A DNA stretch of 64,000 nucleotides from Artemisia argyi (GCA_030686995.1 CM060693.1:111688228-111752227); one strand, 5' to 3'; positions 32,451-45,089 are shown, counted from the stretch's first letter. Notes: generated from the letters alone by a model not told the origin. A program made the numbers and translations.

Positions 32451-33347
32451 ATGGATAACAATAACATTGATCGTTTGATTCCTGTTATTCGTGTTTTTCG
32501 TCGTAGGATTTTCCAAATGCCCGCCCCAATCCCTTTAGTGGAGAATGAGAACCCACCTAACCTCTCGCCCAACCACAACTTTGACAATAATTCTGATTTA
32601 GAGGAGTCTGATCATGATGATGACCGTAGGGCTAGTCCTTTATACTATTCAGACTCCGATGAGGATCTTGATGATGGTGATGTGATTAATGAGAATATGA
32701 TGGAAGAGGAAGTGAACCCTCTTAGGTATGTCGACCCTAGAACAAGGATTGAGTGTGATAGTTCATTCAACATGAAATTTCCTTGTAAGATCGGATTTAG
32801 GAGCTTTAACGCCTATCTTAACTCATCTCTCCCAATGAACATAATCTCGCGTAATGAATATAATAAAATCATGGTAAATGAGTTAGAATACAAAGGGGAA
32901 AATATTATTGCTAGGGCAATACCATTGCATGTGTTTGTAGGAAGTTTGGTTTATCTTGTTGAGTTCATGGTTATGGAGAGTCTAGGAGAATTTATGGATG
33001 ATAAGTTAACCCAAGTTGTGTTTGGAAAACCCTTCAAAAGGTTGACCAACCTTGATGAAAAACTTATAGAAGGTATAATTACATTCTCGGATGGGGATGA
33101 AGATTTTGTCTACCAAATGCCCCGTGCACACCCTAGGTTCAAGGATTTTTCCATGGAAAAATGTAGTAGGTATCCGCCCATAGAAATGCTAAGTGAGAAT
33201 GATAAGAGAAAAGGGCTTAAATATACTCATGAAAAGAACAAAAGATACTATTGTGGATGTTTAGAGTTAGGAGATGATTATAAGAAAGATGAGGCGACCA
33301 TTAGGTGGCTCACGCTTGGTTATGTGAGCATAAGCGATACACGGTAA
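32451..33347 (+). CDS. Retropepsin-like ORF with degenerate active site
   Basis: Intact 298-codon frame and the only ORF of its element. The N-terminal third is acidic and low-complexity (DLEESDHDDDRR, DSDEDLDDGD). From about residue 110 it resembles the aspartic-protease-like domain seen in ORFs of Asteraceae gypsy elements: LPMNIISRNEYNKIM, IPLHVFVGSLVYLVEFMVME, and VVFGKPF in the place of the usual I-L-G-R-P-F. The C-terminal block (YQMPRAHPRFKDF, KGLKYTHEKNKRYYCGCLEL, TLGYVSI) is also typical of that group. Where a protease would have D-T/L-G, this sequence reads NSS, so it is probably not catalytic. Structural or dominant-negative roles are speculation. Confidence 0.65.
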   Translation: MDNNNIDRLIPVIRVFRRRIFQMPAPIPLVENENPPNLSPNHNFDNNSDLEESDHDDDRRASPLYYSDSDEDLDDGDVINENMMEEEVNPLRYVDPRTRIECDSSFNMKFPCKIGFRSFNAYLNSSLPMNIISRNEYNKIMVNELEYKGENIIARAIPLHVFVGSLVYLVEFMVMESLGEFMDDKLTQVVFGKPFKRLTNLDEKLIEGIITFSDGDEDFVYQMPRAHPRFKDFSMEKCSRYPPIEMLSENDKRKGLKYTHEKNKRYYCGCLELGDDYKKDEATIRWLTLGYVSISDTR

Positions 33348-35829
33348 CCCATGGCCTTGAGTCTAGCTACAAGACTCGTAAATAAAGAAAAGCGCTTCTT
33401 GGGAGGCAACCTATGCTTTGTGTGATTTTATTTTGTTTGTTTGTTATTTGCTTCCGTATGCATGTTTTATTTTTATTGTTAGTAGATCATGTTTCTAAAC
33501 TAAAAAGTGGAAATACTTTATTTTTGTTGTTTGGCCTAGTCTTAACTTCACCTAAAGGTATTTTTGCAAAAGATAAGTGTAAGGGGAGACCCCAAATATG
33601 TTTTTAAGAAACACACCGATCATGATTCTCCACAATATTAAGTGAACATGTATATTCGTATTTGTTAGAGTCAAATGCTTGTATTGATTCATAATGAAGT
33701 TTTGCAGGATTTTCTAGGAAGTAGGACCAAGTTTTTCCAGAAATTTTCCGGAAACTTAACACAAGAATTTCTGCAGGTCACTTCTGACGGCGTCATGAGC
33801 TTGCTCTTGACGGCGTCACGTGTAAAAATCTGGAAATTTTACCAGTTTTGTTTTTCTAACGGAGTTTTAAAATTTTTGTTAAATTATTAAGTTTTATAAT
33901 CTCCAGGAAATCTGCAAACTTCATTCCACAAGCATTATATCTTATTTTGTTTTCTAGGATTTAGTAACTTATGTAGATTGCCGCCGATTTTATGCGAGGT
34001 TGCTTTGTTTGTTTTCTCAGGATTTACAGGTTATGTATGACAAGAAGATGATTTATTTTTCTGGAAGGGAAGCTTTGATTGTTCATTTTCTTGGAGGAAG
34101 ATTTAACCTGACCACCTTATTATCCATACCGAGCGAATCAGGGGAGTATTTGATTTCATTTGTTTTACATATTTTACTTGAACATTGGGGACAATGTTCA
34201 TCTTAAGTGTAAGGGGAGGGTAAAAATGATGATACCTTACAGATACACTTTCGCTTGAGTTTGTTTGTTTAATGGTAGATGTGTAATAAAACTATGAGAA
34301 ATACTTGTTAGTGCAATTTTAGCGCCAAATTTAAAATTTTTTACAACATTTAGGAGTGAAACTTTAGCCATAGCAAGCGTCTCATGGATAGGAGATTGTA
34401 TGACTAGCACATAACCGTACTTTCAGAAAAATTTTCCACCCAAATATGTGAGGTTCGCCTTTAGATTTGATAGGAAAAGCATTTACTATTAGTGCTTATA
34501 AGTGTACCGGTAGCATTTAGATTCTAGAACTTGCGTTAGTGATGCATCCCGAGACCGCTAGTGAGACTACATTCGTGTAGTAGGATTTACTACATGATAA
34601 GAGGCATTAGGATCACCCTTGTGTTAAACCCGTATCATGATTACTTGACCATTTAAGTCATATTACTTGGCTAGTTAAGTCAACTAATTTTTCCCACACC
34701 TTAGCATTGTACTCATTTTTAGTACACGAAACCCCTAGTACACCCCTCCGAGCCTATCTTTTCGTTTCTAACTTTAAGCATCTTACTTAAAGAAAGAATT
34801 TGTTACACCCCACTTAAATGTATAACCAAATCGCCTTAGCCTTCCATGTATGCGCTCATTTTTAGTGCATTATTGTTATATGTTTAAACCCTAAGTTAAC
34901 TATCTAATTGATTACATGGTTGCTAAGTTGAGTCATATCCTTGTACATATTGTTTGGGACGATTGGGACTCATGGGTAAAGTACTTATTTATGGAGTAAT
35001 GGGGAAGAACATCATTTATTACCCCCGTATGTGCGCTAATCTTAAAAGTACTCCATGTGTTTTGATTTTTTTAATTCGAGTCATTAGATTAGTTTATTGT
35101 AAAGTATGTAAAAATTCAAGTGTAAGGGAATTTTCATTCCCTATGATGTATTATTTTGGATGGAAGGGTAAGAGTGTATGCAAAAAAAAAATAATAATAA
35201 TAAAAAAATAAAAAAATAAAAATCGAAAAATCAAGAAAAAAAAAGAAAAAAATAGAAAAAGAAAAGAGAAAAAAAAAACATACGGACTACCATCCCGTTT
35301 CATTCTGTGTTTATTTTATGTTTTTGTTATTTTTCATTTATTAGCTTAAGTCGAGTCTAGTCTTGGCTTAGCAACGCCATATTGTACATGTAATTAACCA
35401 AGATTGTTAACTCGCCACCAGTAAAGATTGCCTATATCCAACAAAACCGTGTATTTCATATCCCTACACCTAACGTTACAACCCTTTAAAAGACCTCTTT
35501 GATAGTTTATTCTAGGTGCTTACACCATGTGGTGGAGGTTTGATTCTTTCCCAAGCCTATGGTAATCTATTTTGCTATGACAGGTAGTGAGAGATATCTT
35601 CTGTTTCCATATTGTAATTTATACTTTATTACACCCGAGAGATGTGAGTATCTAAACACTATTTGTGAGGTGCTAGTATATGACCTCCGTGCTTGTCTTT
35701 GGTCTTTAGTGGAACGATTATTTGTTGTAATTACTTTTATATTATTGTTAAATAACCCCTAACTTGTATTTTGATTAGAATAAAAGCGCATTTGCTTGAG
35801 GACAAGCCAATCTCAAGTGTAAGGGTATA
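33348..35829 (+). other. Non-coding internal region of the one-ORF element
   Basis: No gene seen. It holds two TGACGGCGTCA motifs (33785-33795, 33808-33818), AAGGGGAGGG at about 34212, an A-rich low-complexity tract at 35180-35280, and AGTGTAAGGGTATA just before LTR2, a weak polypurine tract. Confidence 0.6.
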
Positions 35830-37240
35830 TGATGAGGCGAAAAATGATCCGTTTTTAGGGGGTCATTTAAGCCCGGAATTGAATTTATTTGATCAAATAT
35901 TGCCCTAAATCGTTCCTTTTGTGATTTTAGGTACTTTAGGAGTGAAATCTGGAAAAGGAAGCAATTCAGACGTTTTTGGAGCATAAAAATGAAGAAAACG
36001 CCAAAGACTTAATTTTCCGTGCTGGGAACAGTGTGTGACGGCGTCAAGATTACTTTCCTGACGGCGTCAAGAGTAAAGATCATGACGACCTAATACAGAA
36101 ATGAAGGCGTCACAAAGTAGAGCGTCAAGAGTTAAATGTGTGACGGCTTGCAAAAGTGGATAACATGACGGCGTTAGATGTAGATCAAGGCAGTCCGAGA
36201 ATTATTTTGGCAGCGAGATGACGGCGTCACAAGGTTGTTCTTGACGCCATCAGCCTCTTATATCTATATATAGTTTTCTAATATTCATTCATTAGAGACA
36301 AACAAGTTTTGAGAAACCCTAAGGCCGAACCATATACGAATTTTATAGCTTTTCAAGGGTTTTCAACCATTGAATCCTTACATGTGTTATTGAGATAAGT
36401 ATTCCTTTAATTCAATCAATATGTCTATGTGTTGGTTGTCTATATCTTGTGCTTGTCTTGATTCCACGATGCTAGGCTAGATTTATCTTGTGTTTGCTTA
36501 GATCTAATGAAACCTAGATGTTGATTATGTGTTGATTACTTGTTTATGGTTGTATTGGATGAATGATTTCAATGTTAGGCTTAAGAAAACTGGCAGATCT
36601 CCAAATGGTAACATGCTTGAACGTCTTAGGAAACATGAACCGATATGTACTAGGTTTTATTGGTTGTATTTAATGCATGAGTAAATTCTAATGATCCCAT
36701 GTTAGGAGCTTCTTGCAGGCTCGACATAGGAGTGAAGTAGGCACTCTTAGGATTGGGGAAGTAAGTACGCCACCCCATGAATGGTATTAAGGAATACAAT
36801 CCGTCATCCACGCAACTATAACAAGTATTTAATGTGTAAAAGATATCTCGGGAGTAGTGAAATCTAAGTAAACACATTTCTCCCACTTATTGTTCACAAC
36901 CTTAGTTTAATATAATTTATTTTTATTCTAATATTTTATTTTGATTGCATCTTTAGTATTGGGTTAGTTGACTAGCAACTAATTCCGCCCAAATCCTTCA
37001 AACCCGAGATTTTAATTTGCTTTCTAAAAAAATATAAAAATACAAAAAAGAATCATCTCTCATCTCTAGAACTAGTATTTAGGTTTTCTAATCCTAGCGA
37101 CACTATTCCTAGCTGAACGATCAATCCCCCGGTACTTGTCACTATACTATACTACAACGATCAGGTACACTGCCTGGTGGGGGTTGTAAGCTTCTCAAGA
37201 TCCCTTGAGAGGTAAAGCCTGGTGCGATTCCCACGTATCA
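35830..37240 (+). repeat. 3' LTR of the one-ORF gypsy element
   Basis: 1411 bp, starting TGATGAGGCGAAAAATG and ending CCACGTATCA before ATAAC. It keeps the ~230 bp missing from LTR1. Confidence 0.88.
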
Positions 37241-38315
37241 ATAACCATGTTTTAGAATGAATTCGCCAAGTCTTCTAAATCAGTTCTTTTAATACTTTCA
37301 CATTTGTAAAACCTTGAACCATTGATACAAACTTTTGTTTGTTTAGGATTCCCTAAGCCATTGCTATGATCCCCTTTACTATTTGAACCTTTGTGATATG
37401 AACCTTTGACTTACCTTTGACCTATTCAATATGAGACCCGGGCTATCACTAAGCATGGGGGTTCCATGTCCATTGCATTGATGCACCGATGTTATGACTC
37501 CAGTGTGGTCGAGTGATTTTCCAATTCGTCCCTTTCTGTTATATGTTATGCGCGCTATATTTATTTATTTATTATTGCTAACTGACTTCTGTGTGGGCGT
37601 ATGGGTGCATCCTAGATCTGTTATATGTTATTGCTATCTCTTATCTGGTGAATGTGGCTGTGTGTGCAATACACGTCCTTCACAACTCATTGAGGTCACC
37701 CCTCTAATTATATTTGATATTCCGAGGCCTCCCATCTGAATTTCATATGAGGCTATTTATGGTATGATTTGGTTGGTTCTGGGCCCGGGGTTAATACTGA
37801 ATACTAAAACTAATCCTTAACCTTTTTCCTTTACTTAACCTTTACCTTTACATTATATACATATTATACCTCCTGATACTTACCCAATGCAACATATTTT
37901 GTGTTCTCATTCCTATTTCATTTTCCTTTGATTCGTTGGACATTCCATATTCGTATTTCCTTTGATTATATTCTCATTCCTGTTTATATCTGTTCACTGA
38001 GCTTTTTAAGCTCAGCTGCATTTCTTTTCCCGTGGCAGGTTTTAGAGGGAAGCTGAGATATGAGTGAAGAGTGCTTATGAGCTTAGTTGGACTTCACCTT
38101 GATAGCTATATTCTGGATTAGAGATGACTATAAGAGATTTACATTTCAGATTTAGTATTTCATTATTGTTTTCTTTTGTAACCTTGTATTTCAGATTAAT
38201 CCTTTGTAACCTTTGGAATTCTTTTGTATTACTTATATTGTATGTCTGTATATGCTTTGATATGTCACCATAATGTAGTGCTCCTACCCTTATCGGGTAG
38301 GGGTGTTACAATGTC

Positions 38316-38430
38316 AGCGGGAGCCAATGTGAAAACATCAGCATTGGCCCCTTGTAACATATTTAATTAATCAATGACTCACTTAGCTTTCTAGGAGCTC
38401 TTGATATTTATCTTTTTGGTTAGGGTGCAA
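38316..38430 (-). pseudogene. Gypsy reverse-transcriptase remnant, part 2
   Basis: Continues the minus-strand frame of 27870-28404 beyond the solo LTR. It encodes a GANADVFTLAPADM-like stretch, equivalent to the DVFAW-P-DM block just upstream of gypsy RT. Confidence 0.65.
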
Positions 38431-38434
38431 ACGG

Positions 38435-39535
38435 TTAATTAGTATTTCACCACCAAAGGGCTTGTGTCCCAATGGTAGGATAGCGATGATGAAGAATATT
38501 CCGTGGCCGTACGGGACTTCAAGAAGTTCTTTAGAAGAAGAGGAAGATCTTAAAACAACCTTATGATGACTAGAAATGCTTCCGAAAATTCAAGGAAGAA
38601 AATAAGATTAAAGATGAGCGAAAGTGCTTTAGATGCGGTGATCCAAATCACTTAATAAATCATTGTCCCAAACAATCTAATGGTGAGCAAAAGGCGTTCG
38701 TTAGCGGCTCTTGGTATCCTAGTGAAGAGAAGGAAAAAGAGATTTCTCTCATTACCAAAGAATCTAATTAGGTCTGTCTAAAGTTTGAACTAGAACCAAA
38801 CGAATGGATTAAAGACAGCGAATGCACAAGATACATGACGGGTAATAAAAGCCTATTTTCATCTTACAAGGCTTGCGATGGAGATAATGTAGTTTTTGGT
38901 AATGGGAAAATTAAGATCATCGGCAAAGGTACGATCTCATTTAACTATTTAACCATCAATGATGTGTGTTATGTAGATAACCTAGATTTTAACTTGTTAA
39001 GCATTAGTTGATAAAAAGTGTGATGTCCTATTTAGTGAGTCCGAAAGCAAATTATTAAAAGACGGAATAACCATATAAAAAGGGGTTAGGAAAAATGTTC
39101 TTTTTGTAATGAAAATCGGAAACTCTAAAGATAAACTTTGTCTAACTTTCGACCCTTTGGTATCGAAAATTGGGTCACGCCAATATGCGACTTATTCGAT
39201 CGCTATCATCTAGAGAACTTGTTAGAAGCTTACCTAAACTTAAATATGAACATCATTTCTGTGATGCTTGTAATGTAGGAAAACAAGTTCATGCTAGTCA
39301 TAAAGCTAAAAATATGGTTTCTACAACTAAGTTTCTAGAACTTTCACACATGGATCTATTTGGTCCATCGGCTATTCATAGTTACGGAGGAAACTTCTAT
39401 ACTTTAGTAATAGTCGATGACTACTCTAGGTATACAGGGAAATGTTAAGTAAAAAAATTCAAACACAACTAGGTTGTCTAATAATATCTATTCGTACAGA
39501 CCATGGTCGGGAGTTTGACAACTAAGTAAAATTCG
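38435..39535 (+). pseudogene. Truncated copia gag-pol fragment
   Basis: Plus-strand remnants in order: DSDDEEYSVAVRDFKKFFRR before a CCHC zinc knuckle (CFRCGDPNHLINHC near 38632), the protease region (KDSECTRYMTGNKSLF, catalytic position altered to DSE), the GAG_pre-integrase region (frame 39170-39448 with MGHANMRLIRS, HFCDACNVGKQVHAS) and the first integrase acidic residue in LSHMDLFGPS...DDYSRYT. Stops and frameshifts occur throughout, and integrase is broken after 39448. The remainder of pol is absent: the foldback copy B follows. Confidence 0.8.
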
Positions 39536-39547
39536 GGAGTTTTTCAA

Positions 39548-39803
39548 ACATTAATATCTTTCAAACCGTTAATCGTTAAGCGAAAAAAAATATATCGTTA
39601 CGCCGGGCATTTAATTATCTTTCTATAGATAGGCACTTTGACATATTCTCGACTTTTTTTTTTCGTTTTTTTCACGTTTTTTTTCGTTGCCGAAAAAATC
39701 ATATATGATATTACATATCATATCATATATGATATTACATATCATATCATATATGATATTACATACCATGTATGATATAATATGTAATATCATATACGAT
39801 ATT
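39548..39803. mobile_element. Foldback element copy B, left part
   Basis: Same arm and AT-palindrome centre as 24755-24960. It is split at 39803 by an LTR element and continues at 59229-59963. The left arm is shorter than in copy A and abuts the copia fragment. Confidence 0.75.
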
Positions 39804-42759
39804 TGTAACAACTCGCATTTTCGGATTACTATTCATTTTTACTATTTACTTTTTACTATTCACTTTCACTATTCACTCCCGAAATTTTTATTTCATATTC
39901 TCGTAAGTTAAACAATTTTAATGATAATCCGAGAATTTGACACTCGTCGGATCATTTCTGCAAAAATCACGAAACCGTGTCCGAGATTTACTTTGAGGTT
40001 TAAACGTCATTCCAGCATCCCGATATGTCCATAAAACATTATAAACACTAGAAATATGATTTTCTCTCATTTTACGACAATTCCAAAAGTTTTGGAATTT
40101 TACGTTTTCCAGTTCAGCGTTTTACGCGAATTAAGCGTTTTAGACCCGTGTTTCCAGTTTTAACAGCATTTAAGCAACCCGATAGAACTTATCACTCATT
40201 AAATATGCTAAGATAGGTTATATTAATAAGTTCTAACATTTTTATAAGTTTCATATTTTTAGAATACCCGATTTTAAGTTTCATGACTTAACGACTTACC
40301 GTTAGCGATTACCGGGACCAAAACTCTCTCCGTAAGACAAGATAGAAAACTAGAACTCTTAACTTCCTTACTATTGCCCTAGGTGGCATTTTTGGCTAGT
40401 CACCATGAAAGATGGCTTAATCTTAACCATTGATCTCTAGGATGTTTACAAGTGTAAACTTAACCATTGTTAAATTCTAACCCAATATATGGTTAACCAT
40501 TTTTCTCATCTTATAAATAGCCAACTAGAAACACATAGAAAACTTGCACCACACCTTCTTATAACCTTCAATTCCTAAAACCTAAGGCACTTTTCTTATA
40601 TTTTGTAAGAAAGTTAACTAGTTTTTGAAAGAAAACTAGTGTTTGATCTTCAATCTTGGAAATTTTCTAAGAAAAGTTGTTATAACTTTAAAGTCTCCAA
40701 AAAGACGTAGTAATAATCATCAAATAGCTTCGTACTTTCAAGAAGGCGTCGTTATAATGTTCAAATAACCTCGGTTTATCAAAGATTGCAAAAAGAGAAG
40801 CTTGCTCAATCAAAGTCCTACTCCTTGTTCTTAACTACCTTTCTTTAGAAAGCCTAAAGTTGTAAGAAACCCTATTACACTTTCTTGCTCAATATCATTT
40901 TCATGCTTATTATATTTCATTCATTCTATATATGGTTTTTGTATTAGTTCATGATGTATAAAAACTATTAAAAACAAGTTATGGAAACTATATGTTAATT
41001 TATGTTAATTAAACAAGTAAACTAGTAACTTTTATGGAGAACCACGACCAAAATAGTATAACTATGATATTTTACACTTACCTACTGTTAAAGAGGACTT
41101 AACAAGGAAAATATAGCAATTTGAATCACCTAAAACGAGTACCTGAGTCAAAAGTTATGACCATTTGAAATTACCAAAACTTTACGGCAAAACTGCCTAA
41201 AAAACTTTCTGTGACAGAACCTTAAACACGCAAAAAGAGACCCTTCTGGTCCGTTTCATGAAAAAGTTAAAACACGAAAGTTGTCTGGAATCATGTTTTC
41301 TTCAAAAACTCGGTGACACATTTCCAGAAAACCAATAACGAATGAGATTTTCTTCAGTTTCTTAACAGCTATTTTATATAAACCAAAGTTACTATATAAT
41401 AGTTATGGTTTACTAAGACCAAGAGATCTAATGATCTAAAGCCAAGACCACAACCAAGGCTAAAGCCAAGGTTGAGTCTCAAGACCATGGTAACAATGAC
41501 CAAGGTCACGGCAAAGCCACGGCTAAAGACCATGTAACTTTTCGAATCAAAAACTTATATATATTTTATCAAATACTACAATAGTAGGGAGCCTCATGTG
41601 AGGAGTTCATTAAGTAAGCCGTCGAGATGAGTTGTGGATTTACGAATTAAAGTGTCCTGGCTCCTCGAATGTTTACTCCATGACTTCTGAATTATGTCGG
41701 CCTGAACGGTAGTAAGAGATATACAACCTATACATGTTTCATAAACCATTTATATTCAAAGATTTACACTATATACTAAGTACTACATCATGAATATTAT
41801 GCAAGACATATATAGGCAATTCTTCGTATTCTTAGACGTTACTCCAAACCTAAGTCGCAACGTTCTATTATAGGCTGCTCTTAGAGACTTTCGCGATTCG
41901 ACTACCACTTTCATTTCTCATTACATAAGCTTAAGGTGAGTCATAGCCCCTACTCTTTTCATACTTGTTTTGAACTCTTTGGGGGAGATACATGCTTAAA
42001 CTACTTGCTTTTACTTTTATACTCTTAAACATGATGTGTAGTTTTATTACGATATGTGCCTTAATGTGTTAAACTATTCTATACACTATATTCTTTAACC
42101 ACTGTTTAACTCCTGGATGGAGCCGATGGAGAGGTATTGATAGTATTATCGGGCTGACGCCCCCACCATTGCCATATATTCCTGGCCTTGGGTGAATATA
42201 ATCCAGCTTTGAAGCATTTGTGCTTATTCTTGTCATGAGGTTCAGTAGGCAGTGATACTTTACATTAAGCGTGCATATATCGTATACACATATATCGAAA
42301 TCATACTATACTTTAGCAGTGGGTTGTGAACACACAGGTTGCAAGTGTTGTTATGGGCGGGACTTGTAACTGAGTGGATTCACGATGCCTTTGCTGTGCG
42401 AATATTCTTTAGAGACTTTTCAACTGTTTTAAAACAAACTCTATGAACTCACCAACCATTGTGTTGACACTTTAGCATGTTTATCTCAGGTTAGTAAGGC
42501 GATAGCTAGTGCGTGGAACTTAGAGTCAAGCTGCATATTCTGAAGACTTACGCTTTTTATCATTTACCATTCAAAACATTTTGTATACATTTATGTATCA
42601 TACTTTGGAATCTCATGTTTGTAACTTTGAATTCATTAATCGAATGGTAACTTTTCAAAACGTCTCATTTAGAGGTCGTTTTTTATAACTTGTACTTTGT
42701 ATTATGAAGTAGCACCCCAGTGACACAGTCTTCCGCTGCGGTATTTTGGGGGTGTTACA
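39804..42759 (+). repeat. 5' LTR, 2956 bp
   Basis: Nearly identical to LTR2 over its whole length by eye (scattered single-base differences), so insertion is recent. Short ORFs are not conserved. Confidence 0.88.
40512..40519 (+). promoter_or_regulatory. LTR TATA box
   Basis: TATAAATA in ATCTTATAAATAGCC, conserved in LTR2 at 44150-44157. Confidence 0.6.
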
Positions 42760-43441
42760 GATTGGTATCAGAGCCAGGTTATAGAGAACTAGGTTATATT
42801 TAGTGCCTAGACTATAACTGCTATATACGTTAAGACTCTCCTCTTTATTTGCCTTACGCACACTACATACGAATATACTTTTGTTAGTTGTTGGTTTAGT
42901 TCCACGCTGTTAGATGATGTGACTTTAGTATTATAAGGAACTCCAGAGATTAGTCGAGTCATTAAAAATATGGAGCTCAGTAATAACTAATTATTTAACT
43001 TGATCTTATGACAGTTCTTGTTTGATGAGACACAAGATTTGAGTTAAATAATATTATTGCTTAGCTTTAGGGATTTGATAACTTGATTATTTTATTATCT
43101 ACCTCAGAAATCAAGTTTGTGTCGAAAATTTTTAAGTAGGATGATTTAGAATCTCCTTATTTAAATGGATTGGGACGCCTCTTTATTTAAATAAAGAAAT
43201 TGTAAATCACCGAACCATGAGTTTATGATCCCTTACTTACATAAATTTGGACGCTTCTTTATGTAAGTAAAGAGCTATAAATAAGTGGGCTTATTTGTAT
43301 CCGATACGACTCCTTAACCACAACCTTAGAGGAATCAGAGTGAACACCACTATATTAGAAACCCCAAATTCCCTTAGACACACCATAAGTAGTTAACATC
43401 AACAGAACTTCGGGACGAAGTTATCCTTAAGGGGTAGAGAC
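42760..43441 (+). other. Internal region of the coding-empty element
   Basis: It starts with GATTGGTATCAGAGCC (PBS) and ends with the purine tract. No ORF, so all gag-pol has been lost. Confidence 0.75.
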
Positions 43442-44803
43442 TGTAACAACTCGCATTTTTGGATTACTATTCATTTTTACTATTCACTTTTTATTATTCA
43501 CTTTCACTATTCACTCCCGAAATTTTTATTTCATATTCTCGTAAGTTAAACTATTTTAATGATAATCCAAGAATTTGACACTCGTCGGATCATTTCTGCA
43601 AAAATCACGAAATTGTGTTCGAGACTTACTTTTAGGTTTAAACGTCATTCCAGCATCCCGATATGTCCAAAAAACATTATAAACAATAGAAATATGATTT
43701 TCTCTCATTTTACGACAATTCCAAAAGTTTTGGAATTTTACGTTTTCCAGTTCAGCGTTTTACGCGAATTACGCGTTTTAGACCCGCGTTTCCAGTTTTA
43801 ACAGCATTTAAGCAACCCGATAGAACTTATCACTCATTAAATATGCTAAGATAGGTTATATTAATAAGTTCTAACATTTTTATAAGTTTCATATTTTTAG
43901 AATACCCGATTTTAAGTTTCATGACTTAACGACTTATCGTTAGCGATTACCGGGACCAAAACTCACTCCGTAAGACAAGATAGAAAACTAGAACTCTTAA
44001 CCTCCTTACTATTGCCCTAGGTGGCATTTTTGGCTAGTCACCATAAAAGATGGCTTAATCTTAACCATTGATCTCTAGGATGTTTACAAGTGTAAACTTA
44101 ACCATGGTTAAATTCTAACCCAATATATGGTTAACTATTTTTCTCATCTTATAAATAGCCAACTAGAAACACATAGAAAACTTGCACCACACCTTCTTAT
44201 AACCTTCAAGTCCTAAAACCTAAGGCACTTTTCTTATATTTTGTAAGAAAGTTAACTAGTTTTTGAAAGAAAACTAGTGTTTGATCTTCAATCTTGGAAA
44301 TTTTCAAAGAAAAGTTGTTATAACTTTAAAGTCTCCAAAAAGACGTAGTTATAATCTTCAAATAGCTTCGTACTTTCAAGAAGGCGTCGTTATAATCTTC
44401 AAATAACCTCGATTTATCAAAGATTGCAAAAAGAGAAGCTTGCTCAATCAAAGTCCTAATCCTTGTTCTTAACATCCTTTCTTTAGAAAGCCTAAAGTTG
44501 TAAGAAACCCTATTACACTTTCTTGCTCAATATCATTTTCATGCTTATTATATTTCATTCATTCTATATATGGTCTTTGTATTAGTTCATGATGTATAAA
44601 AACTATTAAAAACAAGTTATGGAAACTTATGTTAATTTATGTTAATTAAACAAGTAAACTAGCGACTTTTATGGAGAACCGCGAGCAAAATAGTATAACT
44701 ATTGTTGGGAATAAAATGCACAAAGTAAAGAGTCTGCCAAAAGAGCCTGCTAGTGATAGTTAAGCCTGCCTCTTCAGTTTTGCTGATGTTGAAGATATAC
44801 TAA

Positions 44804-44830
44804 CAGTACCTTCTGGGTAAGAAGGTACTG
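44804..44830. other. Perfect 11 bp hairpin in the copia LTR
   Basis: CAGTACCTTCT, loop GGGTA, AGAAGGTACTG. Conserved in the 3' LTR at 56917-56943. The arm contains the GGTACTG word that recurs over the whole element. Confidence 0.8.
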
Positions 44831-45081
44831 CTAGTTAAAGAAGGTACTGCTAGTTAAAGAAGGTCCTGCCAGTTTTCACGACAAGTTGCTATATTTTGAT
44901 TAGAGATATTTACTTGTATTATTAGTCTTTGTACAAAGTTATACGTTAAGAAGAAGTAGTACAGAAGTCTCAGTAGATATAATGGAGTGTTTTACCTTGA
45001 AAGGTGTAATATTAGGATAAGATAAACCTCTAATATATTATATTAAGCAACTTGACCACTTGTAATAAGGGCTCCTTATAC

Positions 45082-45089
45082 TATAAAAG
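45082..45089 (+). promoter_or_regulatory. Copia LTR TATA box
   Basis: TATAAAAG in ACTATAAAAGGAACCC. The 3' LTR copy is at 57176-57183. Confidence 0.7.

Larger units (their letters stand above)
31065..37240 (+). mobile_element. Non-autonomous gypsy-type element with one ORF
   Basis: LTRs 31065-32288 and 35830-37240 begin TGATGAGGCGAAAAA and end CCACGTATCA. The target duplication ATAAC is at 31060-31064 and 37241-37245. A PBS (TGGTGCCGCAGCCCGGGGA) follows LTR1. The internal region has a single 298-codon ORF and long non-coding sequence. The phrase GCGCTTCTTGGGAGGCAACC at 33390 and TTGAGGACAAGC near 35796 are familiar from Athila/Tat-group elements. No RT, integrase or gag core is present, so it depends on other elements. 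Related solo LTR: 51246-52794. Confidence 0.88.
28405..38310 (+). mobile_element. Solo LTR (~3.7 kb) split by a younger element
   Basis: Begins TGTAAAACCTAAAATTTT and ends CGGGTAGGGGTGTTACA. A perfect ATGTC duplication flanks it (28400-28404 and 38311-38315), and the gypsy RT frame reads on across it. No internal region or second LTR is present, so it is a solo LTR. Its own length is 28405-31064 plus 37246-38310. The rest is the element at 31065-37240. The relatives at 61136-64000 and (inverted) 21476 onwards share start or end. It contains GAAAGTTACTAAAT repeats near 30040-30180. Confidence 0.88.

Noticed and set aside
39623..39911. ORFs in both strands with SYMILHI / MICNIIYD repeats
   Set aside because: Products of AT-rich tandem palindromes at the foldback centre.
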